Shown here: positions 34,921 to 44,652 of the stretch, in pieces
Numbering within the stretch: position 1 is the first letter of the stretch
How the letters are laid out: each line of letters opens with the position of its first letter
DNA from: Phyllobacterium lublinensis
GTDB taxonomy: Bacteria > Pseudomonadota > Alphaproteobacteria > Rhizobiales > Rhizobiaceae
Reading direction: 5' to 3'
Assembly: GCF_020164435.1 (NCBI RefSeq)
Contig: NZ_JAIUDQ010000011.1
Span: 62,001 to 126,000 of the forward strand
Length of the DNA: 64,000 nucleotides
Program-made: the position numbers and the translations under genes
The notes under the pieces: generated by a model
What the model was told of the DNA's origin: nothing
Database searches by the model: none
Seen by the model: the letters and a program-made list of their open reading frames with translations, nothing else

Positions 34921-36033
34921 ATGCTGGTATCAGTGAACAGGTCGATGCGAAGGGTGCGCGCGCTGGGCGCGCTGTTTGGCTTTCTGATGGCGGGTGTCAT
35001 GCTTGCCGGTTGCCGGGAGGCAGACAAGGAACCGGCTCCTGTTGTTCGCCCTGTCCGAACTGTCACGGTTGAGCAGCGCAAGCTCGACGACAGCGTCAGC
35101 CTTACCGGTCATATAGAGGCAGAAAACCAGGTGTCCTTTGCATTTAGGCTTGGCGGGCGGGTGATCGAACGTTTGGTCAATGTTGGCGACCAGGTTGAGC
35201 CAGGGCAAATCCTGGCCAGGCTCGATCCGCAGAACGAGATCAGTGCTCTGCGCACGGCGCAGGCAAATCTGGTCGCAGCAGAGGGCCAGCTGGTCAAAAC
35301 CCAAAACGCGTTTGAACGCCAGGACGCCCTTTTGCAGAGGGGGTTTACGACCCGCGCGCAATTCGACGCCGCCCAACAGGCAGTGCGTGCGGCCCAATCA
35401 CAGGTTGACAGCTCGCAAGCCCAGCTGGACAACGCCGAAGATCGCGTAGGTTTCACAGAACTGCATGCCGATGCCGCAGGCGCAGTCACCGCCGTCGGCG
35501 CGGAGCCGGGTGAGGTTGTTCAAGCAGGTCAAATGGTCCTGCAGGTTGCCCGGCAGGACGGTCGCGACGCCGTATTCGATGTCCCCGCACAGCTACTGCG
35601 ACAGGCCCCGGAAACCGCCATCATAGACGTTGCCCTGACCGATGATCCAACGGTTAAGGCGACGGGCCGGGTCAGGGAAATCGCACCCCAGGCGGATCCG
35701 ACAACACGCACGTTCCGCGTGCGCGTCGGCCTGACCGATACACCGGCGGCCATGCGGCTCGGATCGACGGTCACGGGCCGCGTGACGATGGCTTCATCGC
35801 CGGAGATAGCATTGCCCGCCTCAGCGCTGACCAAGTTCAACCAGCAACCCGCAGTGTGGATCGTGGATCAGGACAAGAAAACCGTTACAACGCGCAATGT
35901 CGAGATCCTGCGCTTCGACCCGGCCACGGTCATAATTTCCCAGGGCCTCAACCCCGGTGAGGTCGTCGTGACTGCCGGTGTTCAGGCCCTGCACGATGGC
36001 CAGGAAGTCCGCTTGCTCGGATCGACCCAATGA
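34921..36033 (+). CDS. RND efflux adaptor lipoprotein (second system)
   Basis: A 370-residue membrane-fusion protein with a lipoprotein signal (FGFLMAGVMLAGC), so it is anchored in the inner membrane facing the periplasm. The barrel-sandwich half VSFAFRLGGRVIERLVNVGD, a Gln/Ala-rich coiled-coil hairpin (about 95-165) and the returning half FTELHADAAGAVTAVGAEPGE are present. The start at 34921 has GGAG about nine bases upstream; another ATG at 34915 is nearly equivalent. It overlaps the pump gene by four bases (ATGA). Confidence 0.92.
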   Translation: MLVSVNRSMRRVRALGALFGFLMAGVMLAGCREADKEPAPVVRPVRTVTVEQRKLDDSVSLTGHIEAENQVSFAFRLGGRVIERLVNVGDQVEPGQILARLDPQNEISALRTAQANLVAAEGQLVKTQNAFERQDALLQRGFTTRAQFDAAQQAVRAAQSQVDSSQAQLDNAEDRVGFTELHADAAGAVTAVGAEPGEVVQAGQMVLQVARQDGRDAVFDVPAQLLRQAPETAIIDVALTDDPTVKATGRVREIAPQADPTTRTFRVRVGLTDTPAAMRLGSTVTGRVTMASSPEIALPASALTKFNQQPAVWIVDQDKKTVTTRNVEILRFDPATVIISQGLNPGEVVVTAGVQALHDGQEVRLLGSTQ

Positions 36034-39000
36034 ACGGCTTCAATCTGTCAGCATGGGCATTGAAAAGCCGCTCACTCGTCATCTATGCAATGATCGCGGT
36101 CGTAGTGGCCGGTGTTGCCGCCTTCATCAATCTCGGGCGCAACGAGGATCCGGCGTTCACGATTAAAACCATGGTCGTCAGGGCCGCCTGGCCCGGTGCG
36201 ACGCTTGATGACACGCTGAAACAGGTCACCGAGCGACTGGAACGCAAGCTTCAGGAAATACCGGAAGTCGACTTCCTGCGCAGTTTTACCAATGCGGGCG
36301 TGACCACCATCTTCGTCAACTTGAAAGATGCGACCACATCGGCGGAAGTGCCGGATGTCTGGTATCAGGTACGCAAGAGCATCGGCGACATTCGCCCTAC
36401 GCTGCCCTCCGGCATTGTCGGACCAGGCTTCGATGATGATTTCGGCGATACGTTCGGCATCATCTACGGTTTCACGGCGGATGGTTTCACCCAGCGCGAA
36501 CTGGCCGATTACGTCGACGATGCCCGGTCGCGCCTGCTGCATGTGCCGGATGTTTCCAAGATCGATGTGCTTGGCGCCCAGCCGGAACGAATCTTCATCG
36601 AGTTCTCCACCGAGCAACTGGCCGGCCTTGGCATAGACAGGGCGGCGGTAATCGCGGCGCTACAGGCACAGAATGTGGTCAGCCCGTCTGGTATCCTGCG
36701 CACTTCGGACGAGAGACTGACACTGCGCGTCAGCGGAGCCTTTGATTCCGAGCAGGACCTGCGGGATCTCAATTTCGTTGCGAATGGACAACTCATCCGG
36801 CTGCAGGACATTGCCAACATCCACCGTGCCTATGCAGATCCGCCGCTACCAATGTTCCGTGTCAACGGCAAGCCTGCCATGGGACTGGCGGTTTCAATGC
36901 GCGAAGGCGGCGATATTCTGGCACTTGGTCGCAACATTACCGCCGCCATGAACGAGATCTCCGGGGATATGCCAATTGGCATCGATACCATTCTCGTGGC
37001 CAATCAGCCGCAGGTTGTCGATGACGCAATCGGTGATTTCACGACGTCGCTCTGGCAGGCAATTCTCATCATCATGGCAGTGAGCTTTATCAGCCTCGGC
37101 ATCCGTGCCGGCACCGTCGTCGCCCTGGCCATTCCGCTCTCGCTCGCGATGGTCTTTGCGATCATGCAGATCGCAGGAATCGACCTGCAACGCGTATCGC
37201 TCGGTGCCTTGATTATTGCACTAAGCCTGCTCGTGGATGATGCCATGACGACCGTCGATTCCATGACGACGCGTCTGGCAGTTGGCGATGAAAAGGAAGA
37301 AGCCGCGAGCTTCACCTTCCGGACGCTGGCCGCGGCCATGCTGACGGGCACGCTCGTCACCGCAACGGGTTTCGTTCCAATCGGATTCGCGAGAAGTTCG
37401 GCTGGTGAATATACCTTCTCGATCTTCGCGGTCGTCAGCATTGCCCTGGTTGTCTCCTGGCTCGGCGCCGTGATCTTCTCGCCACTCCTCGGCGTCGCCC
37501 TACTCAAGAAACCGGATAACTCCGGACCCGGCAAACCATCCGTCATACTCGGTTTCTTCCGCCGCCTGCTCGTGGGTGCCTTGCGCATGCGCTGGCTGAC
37601 CATCGGCGTGACGCTCGCCTGTTTCGTTCTTTCACTGCTGGCTCTTCCACTCGTGCCGCGACAATTTTTCCCGTCGTCGGATCGCCCGGAACTGCTTGTC
37701 GACATCAGGTTGCCGCAGAACGCGTCGATCGAGGCCAGCCAGAAGGCTTCCGACGTGTTGGACGCCCTTCTGAAGGATGATCCGGACGTCGCCCACTGGA
37801 GCACCAATGTCGGGCGCGGCGCCATTCGTTTCTATCTTCCGCTCAATGTTGAATTGCCCAACGAGTTCTTCTCGCAGGCGGTCGTCGTGGCGAAGGATGT
37901 GCCCGGCCGCGAGCGGCTGCGCGAGCGGCTGGAACAGGAACTGGCGGAAAAGGTGCCGAGCGCCATTTCGCGTGTCTCGCTGCTTGAACTCGGACCGCCA
38001 GTGGGTTGGCCGGTGCAGTATCGTGTGAGTGGTCCCGATCCGAACGAGGTGCGGGAAATCGCCCAGCGCCTGGCCCAGGTGATGGGCGGAAACTCGCAAC
38101 TCAAGCGCATCAATTTCGACTGGATAGAACCCGCGCGGACGATCCGCGTTCATATTGACCAGGACCAGGCGCGCCTGCTGGGCCTCAGTTCTCAGGCCTT
38201 GGCCACTGCACTCAACACCGTGGTGTCCGGGACCGCTGTCACCCAGGTGCGCGATGAAATCTATCTGATCGATGTCGTCGTCCGCTCGACCGATGAGCAG
38301 CGCGTCTCGCTCGACAATCTGCGCACACTGCAGTTCCCACTTCCCAATGGCCGCACCGTTCCGCTGAGCCAGTTCGCCACTTTCGAAGTCGATCAGGAAT
38401 TCCCAGTGATCTGGCGACGTGACCGGATGCCTACACTCACCGTTCAGGCAGATGTCAGCGCCGGTTCGTCGCCGGAAGCACTCGTCCAGGAAATGGAACC
38501 GGAGATCGAGAAGTTGAATGCCGGCCTGACCGGCTCCTATCGTATCGTTCCGGGTGGTACGGTTGAGGAAAGCGCCAAATCACAGGCTTCGGTCATCGCC
38601 GTGGTTCCGGTCATGCTGTTCCTGATGATCACAATTCTCATGATCCAGTTGAGGAGTTTCAGCCGACTGTTTCTCGTTTTGAGTGTTGTGCCTATGGGGT
38701 TGATCGGTGTCGTGGGCTCGCTGTTCATCTTCAACAGGCCTTTGGGATTTGTGGCAATTCTGGGGATTCTGTCCCTGCTCGGATTGATCGCAAAGAATGC
38801 CGTTATCCTGATAGAGCAGATCGAGACCGAGCGGGCAAAGGGGACAGATGTGTGGAATGCGGTCATAGACGCCACGGTATCGCGCTTCCGCCCCATCATG
38901 CTGACAGCCATCTCCACGGTTCTCGGCATGATTCCGATCGCCTGGACCATATTCTGGGGACCAATGGCGATTGCAATCATGGGTGGATTGCTGGTGGCAA

Positions 39001-39110
39001 CTGTTCTGACCCTGATCTTCCTGCCTGCCCTGTACGTGGCCTCATTTCGAGTCAAGGAACCGAATACCAAAAGCGCCACCGTACAGCCCGTTTCACACAA
39101 CCCGGCCTAG
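36030..39110 (+). CDS. RND efflux pump, inner-membrane permease (second system)
   Basis: A 1026-residue exporter. It opens with a longer-than-usual N-terminus (FNLSAWALKSRSLVIYAMIA) and has the proton-relay aspartates in IIALSLLVDDAMTTVDS and relay lysine in GLIAKNAVILIEQIE. It differs clearly from the pump at 8699-11857, notably in NEDPAFTIKTMVVRAAWPG, a segment typical of the shorter-adaptor RND branch. The two-gene operon is separated from gltS by 24 bases, so gltS could be co-transcribed. Confidence 0.95.
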   Translation: MNGFNLSAWALKSRSLVIYAMIAVVVAGVAAFINLGRNEDPAFTIKTMVVRAAWPGATLDDTLKQVTERLERKLQEIPEVDFLRSFTNAGVTTIFVNLKDATTSAEVPDVWYQVRKSIGDIRPTLPSGIVGPGFDDDFGDTFGIIYGFTADGFTQRELADYVDDARSRLLHVPDVSKIDVLGAQPERIFIEFSTEQLAGLGIDRAAVIAALQAQNVVSPSGILRTSDERLTLRVSGAFDSEQDLRDLNFVANGQLIRLQDIANIHRAYADPPLPMFRVNGKPAMGLAVSMREGGDILALGRNITAAMNEISGDMPIGIDTILVANQPQVVDDAIGDFTTSLWQAILIIMAVSFISLGIRAGTVVALAIPLSLAMVFAIMQIAGIDLQRVSLGALIIALSLLVDDAMTTVDSMTTRLAVGDEKEEAASFTFRTLAAAMLTGTLVTATGFVPIGFARSSAGEYTFSIFAVVSIALVVSWLGAVIFSPLLGVALLKKPDNSGPGKPSVILGFFRRLLVGALRMRWLTIGVTLACFVLSLLALPLVPRQFFPSSDRPELLVDIRLPQNASIEASQKASDVLDALLKDDPDVAHWSTNVGRGAIRFYLPLNVELPNEFFSQAVVVAKDVPGRERLRERLEQELAEKVPSAISRVSLLELGPPVGWPVQYRVSGPDPNEVREIAQRLAQVMGGNSQLKRINFDWIEPARTIRVHIDQDQARLLGLSSQALATALNTVVSGTAVTQVRDEIYLIDVVVRSTDEQRVSLDNLRTLQFPLPNGRTVPLSQFATFEVDQEFPVIWRRDRMPTLTVQADVSAGSSPEALVQEMEPEIEKLNAGLTGSYRIVPGGTVEESAKSQASVIAVVPVMLFLMITILMIQLRSFSRLFLVLSVVPMGLIGVVGSLFIFNRPLGFVAILGILSLLGLIAKNAVILIEQIETERAKGTDVWNAVIDATVSRFRPIMLTAISTVLGMIPIAWTIFWGPMAIAIMGGLLVATVLTLIFLPALYVASFRVKEPNTKSATVQPVSHNPA

Positions 39111-39134
39111 GCTGAAGCGCAAGACGAGGTTCGA

Positions 39135-40337
39135 TTGCCAGTCACAAATATCGAGTTCCCAGGTTTTGTCAGTCTGACCATTGCGATTGTCGTTTTCTTT
39201 ATCGGCGCAGGGCTGAACGGCAAGATTGCCGCATTGCGCCGGTGGAATATCCCGGAAGCCGTCACCGGGGGTCTGCTCGCAGCCCTTGCTACGTTACTTG
39301 CCTATCGTGTTCTGGGAATTGCGATCTCATTCGACCTCGCCGCACGGGACCTGCTGCTCCTGTATTTCTTTACCGGGATTGGCCTCAACGCACGCCTGGC
39401 TGACCTCATCGCTGGCGGCAAACCCCTTGTCATCCTGCTTTCGCTGACCCTGGTCTTTCTCGTCATCCAGAATCTCATTGCCGCCGGCAGCACCGCCGCC
39501 CTTGGATTGCCCGAAGGTATTACCGCGCTCCTCGGTTCCGCATCGCTGATCGGTGGCCACGGTACGACGATTGCCTGGGCACCGATACTTGCCGACCGGT
39601 TCGGCCTTACCAATGCCATGGAAATTGGCGTGGCGGCAGCGACGCTCGGTCTGGTCATTGCGAGCCTTGTCGGTGGTCCGGTCGCAGGTCTCCTGATCGC
39701 ACGCTACCAGCTCAAGGGGCCTGAGGCTGCTCCATCCATAGGAATGCCGGACGATCAGGCGGTCGAAGAGGATCTCAATCACATCACTCTGCTGCGCACG
39801 ATCCTGGTCCTCAATGTCGCGGTCCTCGTAGGCTACACGGTCGACGAGCTGCTAGCCGACCTGGGGTTTCGCCTGCCCCTCTTCGTTGCCTGTCTGCTGA
39901 CGGCGATTGTCATGACCAATGTCATTCCGCGGATCATGCCGAACATGTTCTGGCCGACCCGCACGTCCGCACTGGCGCTTGTCTCCGACCTGTCGCTGAG
40001 CATTTTCCTGGCAATGTCGCTGATGAGCATGCAGCTCTGGACGCTTGGCGGGCTGGGGCCATCTCTTCTGCTTGTCCTGGCGCTCCAGACCGTTGCCGCA
40101 ATCGCCTATATACTTTTCGTTGTGTTCCCGCTCATGGGGCGGAATTACGACGCTGCGGTGATTGCCGGGGGATTCAGCGGCATAAGCCTTGGGGCAACGC
40201 CGACAGCCATCGCCAACATGACAGCCATTACGAAGGTCCACGGCGCAGCGCCGCTGGCTTTCATCATCCTGCCGCTTGTTTCGGCATTCTTCATCGACAT
40301 CGCGAATGCCTTCGCGATCGGTTTTCTCGTCAATTGA
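39135..40337 (+). CDS. gltS: Sodium/glutamate symporter
   Basis: A 400-residue, ten-to-twelve-helix transporter that imports glutamate with Na+. FIGAGLNGKIAALRRWNIPEAVTGG, LLLYFFTGIGLNARLADLI, SLIGGHGTTIAWAPIL and the C-terminal GISLGATPTAIANM are GltS signatures. The start is a TTG at 39135 with GAGG about seven bases upstream. It begins 24 bases after the RND pump gene and ends 20 bases from a convergent small gene. Confidence 0.93.
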   Translation: MPVTNIEFPGFVSLTIAIVVFFIGAGLNGKIAALRRWNIPEAVTGGLLAALATLLAYRVLGIAISFDLAARDLLLLYFFTGIGLNARLADLIAGGKPLVILLSLTLVFLVIQNLIAAGSTAALGLPEGITALLGSASLIGGHGTTIAWAPILADRFGLTNAMEIGVAAATLGLVIASLVGGPVAGLLIARYQLKGPEAAPSIGMPDDQAVEEDLNHITLLRTILVLNVAVLVGYTVDELLADLGFRLPLFVACLLTAIVMTNVIPRIMPNMFWPTRTSALALVSDLSLSIFLAMSLMSMQLWTLGGLGPSLLLVLALQTVAAIAYILFVVFPLMGRNYDAAVIAGGFSGISLGATPTAIANMTAITKVHGAAPLAFIILPLVSAFFIDIANAFAIGFLVN

Positions 40338-40357
40338 GCGGGCAGGTCACACCCAGG

Positions 40358-40672
40358 CTATCGCCTCCTGCTGATGCGGCGCATGTCAACGATGCGGCCG
40401 TCCCTTTGCCTGATCGCAATCTCGAACCGGGTGCCGCCGCGCCAGGCTCGGTAGACAAAGAAGCGGCTACGGCAATCGATGCGACGGATATCGCGGAAGC
40501 CTCGATTGCGAAGCCGTCTTTCGCCTTCCGAACAGGAGATTCCCCTGCCACTGCTGACGCTTGAACCGATGTTGATGGTAACGCTGGCAGCGCTCGCTGC
40601 GCTTGGCAGCGCCACGGGAGTGAGGAGGAGGCTGCTCGCAACAACAAGAAAGACCCATACCGATTTAAGCAA
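40358..40672 (-). CDS. Secreted Arg-rich protein of unknown function, 104 residues
   Basis: A signal peptide (SVWVFLVVASSLLLTPVALP, cut after ASA) precedes a small domain with two cysteines (ISCSEGERRLRNRGF and RRIDCRSRFFVYRAWRGG) that could form a disulfide, and an Arg-rich end. This pattern is familiar from small exported proteins of Hyphomicrobiales, function unknown. The TTG at 40672 is taken as start: GGAG lies six bases upstream. The frame extends further but would add residues before the signal peptide. Confidence 0.72.
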   Translation of the reverse strand: MLKSVWVFLVVASSLLLTPVALPSAASAASVTINIGSSVSSGRGISCSEGERRLRNRGFRDIRRIDCRSRFFVYRAWRGGTRFEIAIRQRDGRIVDMRRISRRR

Positions 40673-40879
40673 GATAAACTCCAAGGTCCATTTAAACCAT
40701 GTTGGCGGTGCTTGTCGCCCAACCAACTGTGAGACCACACTAGGTGAAAAGCAACGCAATTGCCAAAGGATCCGTGCGATGAACTATTGGATGGTTAATA
40801 TCCGCGTGACACCCATTCAAATTGACTTCACTATTCAACGGCATAGCAGGTCAACACCGTCGGTCCGGGGGAAGCGGGT

Positions 40880-42556
40880 TTGAAAGCTTACATGTCAGTC
40901 CTCGCAAAATCGTTTTCCGCCATTGGTCTCCTTGTCGGCATACTTTTCTTTGCCGCATCCCTCACGCCCAGCCTCATGCCGCGCTCCTATCTCGTGCAGG
41001 GCGCATTGTCCGGATTTTGTGCGGCGCTCGGCTATGGCGTGGGCGTGGCGATGGTATGGCTATGGCGCTATCTGGAAATTCCCGCGCCTTCCCGGCGCAT
41101 CCAGAGAGGCGCCAAATGGGTCGCGGTCATCCTGTGCATCGCAATAGCAGGCATCTTCCTTTGGAAGGCAGCCGAATGGCAGAACACCGTGCGCAGCCTG
41201 ATGGGGCTCGGGCCGGTCGAAAGCGTCGAGCCGATCGAACTTGCAGTGATCGCGCTTGTCGTTTTTCTGGTTGTCATCATGCTTGCCCGCCTCTTCAGGC
41301 ACACATTCCGTCTGTTTTCGCGCTGGTTGAACCGCCTCGTGCCGCGCCGCGTATCCAAGGTCATTGGCGGTGTTCTCGCGGTTGCACTTTTCTGGTCGGT
41401 AGCCCAGGGTGTCCTGTTCAAGGTCGTCCTGCGGATGGTCGATACATCCTTTCGCGAACTCGATGCCAGGATCGATGATGGTTCACCCCGCCCGTCAGAC
41501 CCACTCAGACCCGGTGGCCCAGGTTCACTCCTCGACTGGCAGGACCTCGGACGGCAGGGGCGTGCCTTCATTGCAACCGGACCTACCGGCGCGCAGATCG
41601 GCAGTTTTTTCAACACCAGGGCGCTTGATCCCATTCGCGTCTATGTCGGGCTGAATTCTGCCGAAACCGTGGAGGAGCGAGCGCATCTTGCCCTTGAAGA
41701 ATTGAAACGCGACGGCGGGTTTGATCGATCGGCCCTGATCGTTATCGTGCCGACGGGAACCGGATGGGTTGATCCCGAGGGCATCGATACAGTCGAGTAC
41801 CTGCACCATGGCGACATTGCCAGCGTCGCCATGCAATATTCCTATCTCAGCAGTTGGCTGTCCCTGCTTGTCGAACCGGGCTATGGCTCGGAAGCAGGCC
41901 AGGCACTCTTTCGCGAAGTATATCGCCACTGGACTACGTTACCGCGTGACAGCCGGCCCAAGCTGTATCTGTACGGGTTGAGTCTTGGCGCGATGAATTC
42001 TGAACTGTCGGCTCACCTCTACGATATCATCGGCGACCCGTTCCAGGGCGCCCTGTGGAGTGGGCCACCCTTCCAGAGCCGCATCTGGAACTCCGTGACT
42101 GTCGGCCGAAATCCTGGTTCGCCAGCATGGCTCCCACAGTTTCGCGACGGTTCCATCATACGGTTTACCAACCAGAACAATGCGCTGGACCTACCCGGTG
42201 CGGTCTGGGGGCCGCTTCGCATTGTCTACCTCCAATATGCAAGCGATCCCGTGACGTTCTTTGATTTTCATGCGCTCTACCGGGAACCGGAATGGATGAA
42301 GGTCCCGCGCGGTCCGGACGTGTCGCCGAGCCTGCGCTGGATACCCGGGGTGACGATGCTGCAGCTGCTTTTCGATATGGCGATCGCAACGACATCGCCA
42401 ATGGGATACGGCCACGTGTATGCGCCCGAACACTATATCGATGGCTGGATGGCAGTTACCGATCCGCAGGGCCTCCAGCAGGGTGATGTTGACCGGCTGA
42501 AGGCATTTTTCATCCAACAGTCGCGGAGCGACGATAATCCACCGCCGAGCGATTGA
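40880..42556 (+). CDS. Abhydrolase_9-type membrane alpha/beta hydrolase
   Basis: A 558-residue protein. Four to five membrane helices in the first 190 residues (SLTPSLMPRSYLVQGALSG is a recognisable landmark) match the Abhydrolase_9 N-terminal domain. The C-terminal catalytic domain follows, with the nucleophile elbow KLYLYGLSLGAMNSE and a late histidine in YGHVYAPEHYIDGW. The enzyme would act at the membrane on an unknown ester or lipid. The start is a TTG at 40880 with GGGGGAAG just upstream; an in-frame ATG lies at 40892. Confidence 0.88.
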   Translation: MKAYMSVLAKSFSAIGLLVGILFFAASLTPSLMPRSYLVQGALSGFCAALGYGVGVAMVWLWRYLEIPAPSRRIQRGAKWVAVILCIAIAGIFLWKAAEWQNTVRSLMGLGPVESVEPIELAVIALVVFLVVIMLARLFRHTFRLFSRWLNRLVPRRVSKVIGGVLAVALFWSVAQGVLFKVVLRMVDTSFRELDARIDDGSPRPSDPLRPGGPGSLLDWQDLGRQGRAFIATGPTGAQIGSFFNTRALDPIRVYVGLNSAETVEERAHLALEELKRDGGFDRSALIVIVPTGTGWVDPEGIDTVEYLHHGDIASVAMQYSYLSSWLSLLVEPGYGSEAGQALFREVYRHWTTLPRDSRPKLYLYGLSLGAMNSELSAHLYDIIGDPFQGALWSGPPFQSRIWNSVTVGRNPGSPAWLPQFRDGSIIRFTNQNNALDLPGAVWGPLRIVYLQYASDPVTFFDFHALYREPEWMKVPRGPDVSPSLRWIPGVTMLQLLFDMAIATTSPMGYGHVYAPEHYIDGWMAVTDPQGLQQGDVDRLKAFFIQQSRSDDNPPPSD

Positions 42557-42709
42557 CCATGCGCAGAGCATGCGTTGGGTTTCGGAAGAAAAAGAAACGC
42601 GATGCATGGCTGTGGGATTCACTGCTAATCTCTTGGACGCGCTGGGCAAGATATAGTTTTTCCAGCCCGTCCCGCCGTTAATCACCACCCATGAAGAACT
42701 GGAGGCAAC

Positions 42710-43201
42710 ATGTCTGATCTTATTGTGATCGTATACCCCACGGAAGCAAAAGCCGAAGAGGTGCGCCATCGCCTCGTCGAACTCCAGAAAGAATATCTGA
42801 TCACGCTCGGAGATGCCGTGATCGCAACCAAGACGGACGCCGGCAAAATCAAGCTCAACCAGATGGTGAGCACGACGGCAGCCGGCGCGGTATCCGGCAG
42901 TTTTTGGGGTCTCTTGATTGGCGTGCTCTTTCTCAATCCGCTGATCGGTGCCGCGGTGGGGGCCGCGTCGGGGGCCCTTGGCGGGGCCTTGATGGATGTC
43001 GGCATCAACGACAACTTCATGAAGGAGCTCGCCGCCAATATCCAACCTGGAAACGCAGCATTGTTCGTGCTTGTGCAGTCGATGACAGCCGACAAGGTGC
43101 TGAAGGATATCTCCGGTTACGGTGGTGTCGTGCTCAAGACGTCACTGGACGAAACCAAGGAGCAGGTGCTGCGCGAAGCTCTGCAAAAGCACACATCGTG
43201 A
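42710..43201 (+). CDS. DUF1269 membrane protein
   Basis: The 163-residue protein has an alpha/beta N-terminal part (MSDLIVIVYPTEAKAEEV), then a Gly-rich membrane hairpin (VSGSFWGLLIGVLFLNPLIG followed by AAVGAASGALGGALMDVGI), then a C-terminal alpha/beta part (ALFVLVQSMTADKV). This is the DUF1269 arrangement; function unknown. GGAGG lies about eight bases before the ATG. It stands 153 bases after the hydrolase gene. Confidence 0.9.
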   Translation: MSDLIVIVYPTEAKAEEVRHRLVELQKEYLITLGDAVIATKTDAGKIKLNQMVSTTAAGAVSGSFWGLLIGVLFLNPLIGAAVGAASGALGGALMDVGINDNFMKELAANIQPGNAALFVLVQSMTADKVLKDISGYGGVVLKTSLDETKEQVLREALQKHTS

Positions 43202-43345
43202 CGCCTTGGGTACAGCAGCCTCGACCATCCCGATGATCATCGGGGTGGTCGGCGGAGCACTGCCGAAGCCGCATCGTCGGCGATGCCGATTGCAAGGGCG
43301 ATGGCACGACATACCGGTTTGGAGTAAGGGGCGGATGACCAAGGC

Positions 43346-44371
43346 ATGGCTGTTCACGATGCAAAACCGATGATTGGCTACCTTGCAACCGGCATCCTCG
43401 TTCTCGCGCTGCTCCGCCTGGGCCAGACAATCTTCGTCCCGCTCGTCTTCGCCTTGTTCATCATTGCACTCGTTGCGCCGCTCCAGGTCAGGTTGCAGCG
43501 CTGGATGCCCCAGCTGCTTGCGCTGCTCGTGACACTCTCGGCCACGATCGTCATCATCATGGCCGTTGGATCCTCGGTGGCCTGGGGCCTGAGCAGACTT
43601 GGTCAGTGGCTATTCGTGAATGCGCGCAAATTCCAGGATGTCTATGTGCACTGGACCGATTGGCTCGAGGAACACGGGATTGCAATTGCGGGCCCCCTCG
43701 CCGATCGTTTTGACGTGACATGGCTGGTCGGCTTCACTCAGGGACTGGCCGGGCGTCTCAATAGTTTCGCAGGATTTGCGCTGCTGGTCTTTGTTTTCGT
43801 CATGCTCGGTCTCCTGGAGATCGAGGATTTCAACAGGCGCCTTCGCTCAGCCGCCCTGCAGCCGCATGGTATGAACATGCTTCATGCAAACAGCGACATA
43901 TCGAGGAAATTGCGCCGGTTCATGCTTGTACGGACGTTCGCCAGCATCCTGACCGGCCTGATCGTGTGGGCCTTTGCATATATCGCCGGCCTCGAGCTGG
44001 CCGCAGCCTGGGGCGCAATCGCCTTCACTCTCAACTACATACCATTCCTCGGGCCGTTCGTTGCAACTGTCCTTCCGACGCTTTTCGCCATAGGCCAGTT
44101 TGATTCCTGGCAGATGGCCCTTGCCGTCTTCGCCGGACTGAACCTGATCCAATTCCTGATCGGGAGCTACCTTGAACCATTGCTGATCGGGACATCGTTG
44201 GCGATCTCGCCGTTCGCCGTCATCTTTTCGGTGTTCTTCTGGAGCTTCATGTGGGGCGTGCCGGGAGCATTCCTTGGCGTTCCCATACTCATCGCATTCA
44301 TCATCTATTGTGAGAAATCGCCAAGAGCAAAATGGATAGCCGTTTTGCTGTCTGCGAAGGCTCCCGACTAA
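43346..44371 (+). CDS. AI-2E/TqsA-family permease
   Basis: A 341-residue membrane protein with about eight helices. The N-terminal pair, the large middle region (residues about 75-190) and the end block (FTLNYIPFLGPFVATVLPTL, then SYLEPLLIGTSLAISPFAVI and WGVPGAFLGVPILIA) are typical of AI-2E family transporters. Family members include TqsA-type exporters and Na+/H+ antiporter-like proteins, so the substrate is open. Confidence 0.92.
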   Translation: MAVHDAKPMIGYLATGILVLALLRLGQTIFVPLVFALFIIALVAPLQVRLQRWMPQLLALLVTLSATIVIIMAVGSSVAWGLSRLGQWLFVNARKFQDVYVHWTDWLEEHGIAIAGPLADRFDVTWLVGFTQGLAGRLNSFAGFALLVFVFVMLGLLEIEDFNRRLRSAALQPHGMNMLHANSDISRKLRRFMLVRTFASILTGLIVWAFAYIAGLELAAAWGAIAFTLNYIPFLGPFVATVLPTLFAIGQFDSWQMALAVFAGLNLIQFLIGSYLEPLLIGTSLAISPFAVIFSVFFWSFMWGVPGAFLGVPILIAFIIYCEKSPRAKWIAVLLSAKAPD

Positions 44372-44440
44372 TCCGGCAAAGCTTCCAACTGAATTCAAGC
44401 GGTTCCAGGCAGAGAGTCCACAAGTTGTGCAAAGCGTTTC

Positions 44441-44457
44441 GTAACTGTTACGTACTG
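44441..44457 (+). promoter_or_regulatory. Operator-like motif related to that at 7341
   Basis: GTAACTGTTACGTACTG matches 14 of 17 bases of the motif upstream of the first RND operon. It contains the dyad CGTAAC-T-GTTACG (44440-44452). It lies about 90 bases before the small gene that leads the AraC operon. Confidence 0.4.
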
Positions 44458-44543
44458 AACAGGCAGCCTTCGTTGTGTCATACTATACAGAACCTGCAGC
44501 TGTAACTGCGCGATTTCCACTTCGGTGACTTATTGGAGTAGCA

Positions 44544-44648
44544 ATGACTGCACTTCCCCAAGCAAAAATGGATCGAAGCAACAAGTCCAGCTCTAGCACA
44601 GAGGAAATTCCACCCGTCTACACGTCGTTCGGTTACGACGAATGGTGA
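44544..44648 (+). CDS. Small gene, 34 residues, leading an AraC regulator gene
   Basis: The ATG at 44544 has GGAG seven bases upstream (TTATTGGAGTAGCA). The frame ends at TGA 44646-44648, four bases before the AraC-type gene. The product is hydrophilic, with a Ser run (KSSSSTEE) and an aromatic, acidic C-terminus (PPVYTSFGYDEW). It could be a small protein, or a leader peptide whose translation couples to the regulator. No family recognised. Confidence 0.55.
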   Translation: MTALPQAKMDRSNKSSSSTEEIPPVYTSFGYDEW

Positions 44649-44652
44649 AATC

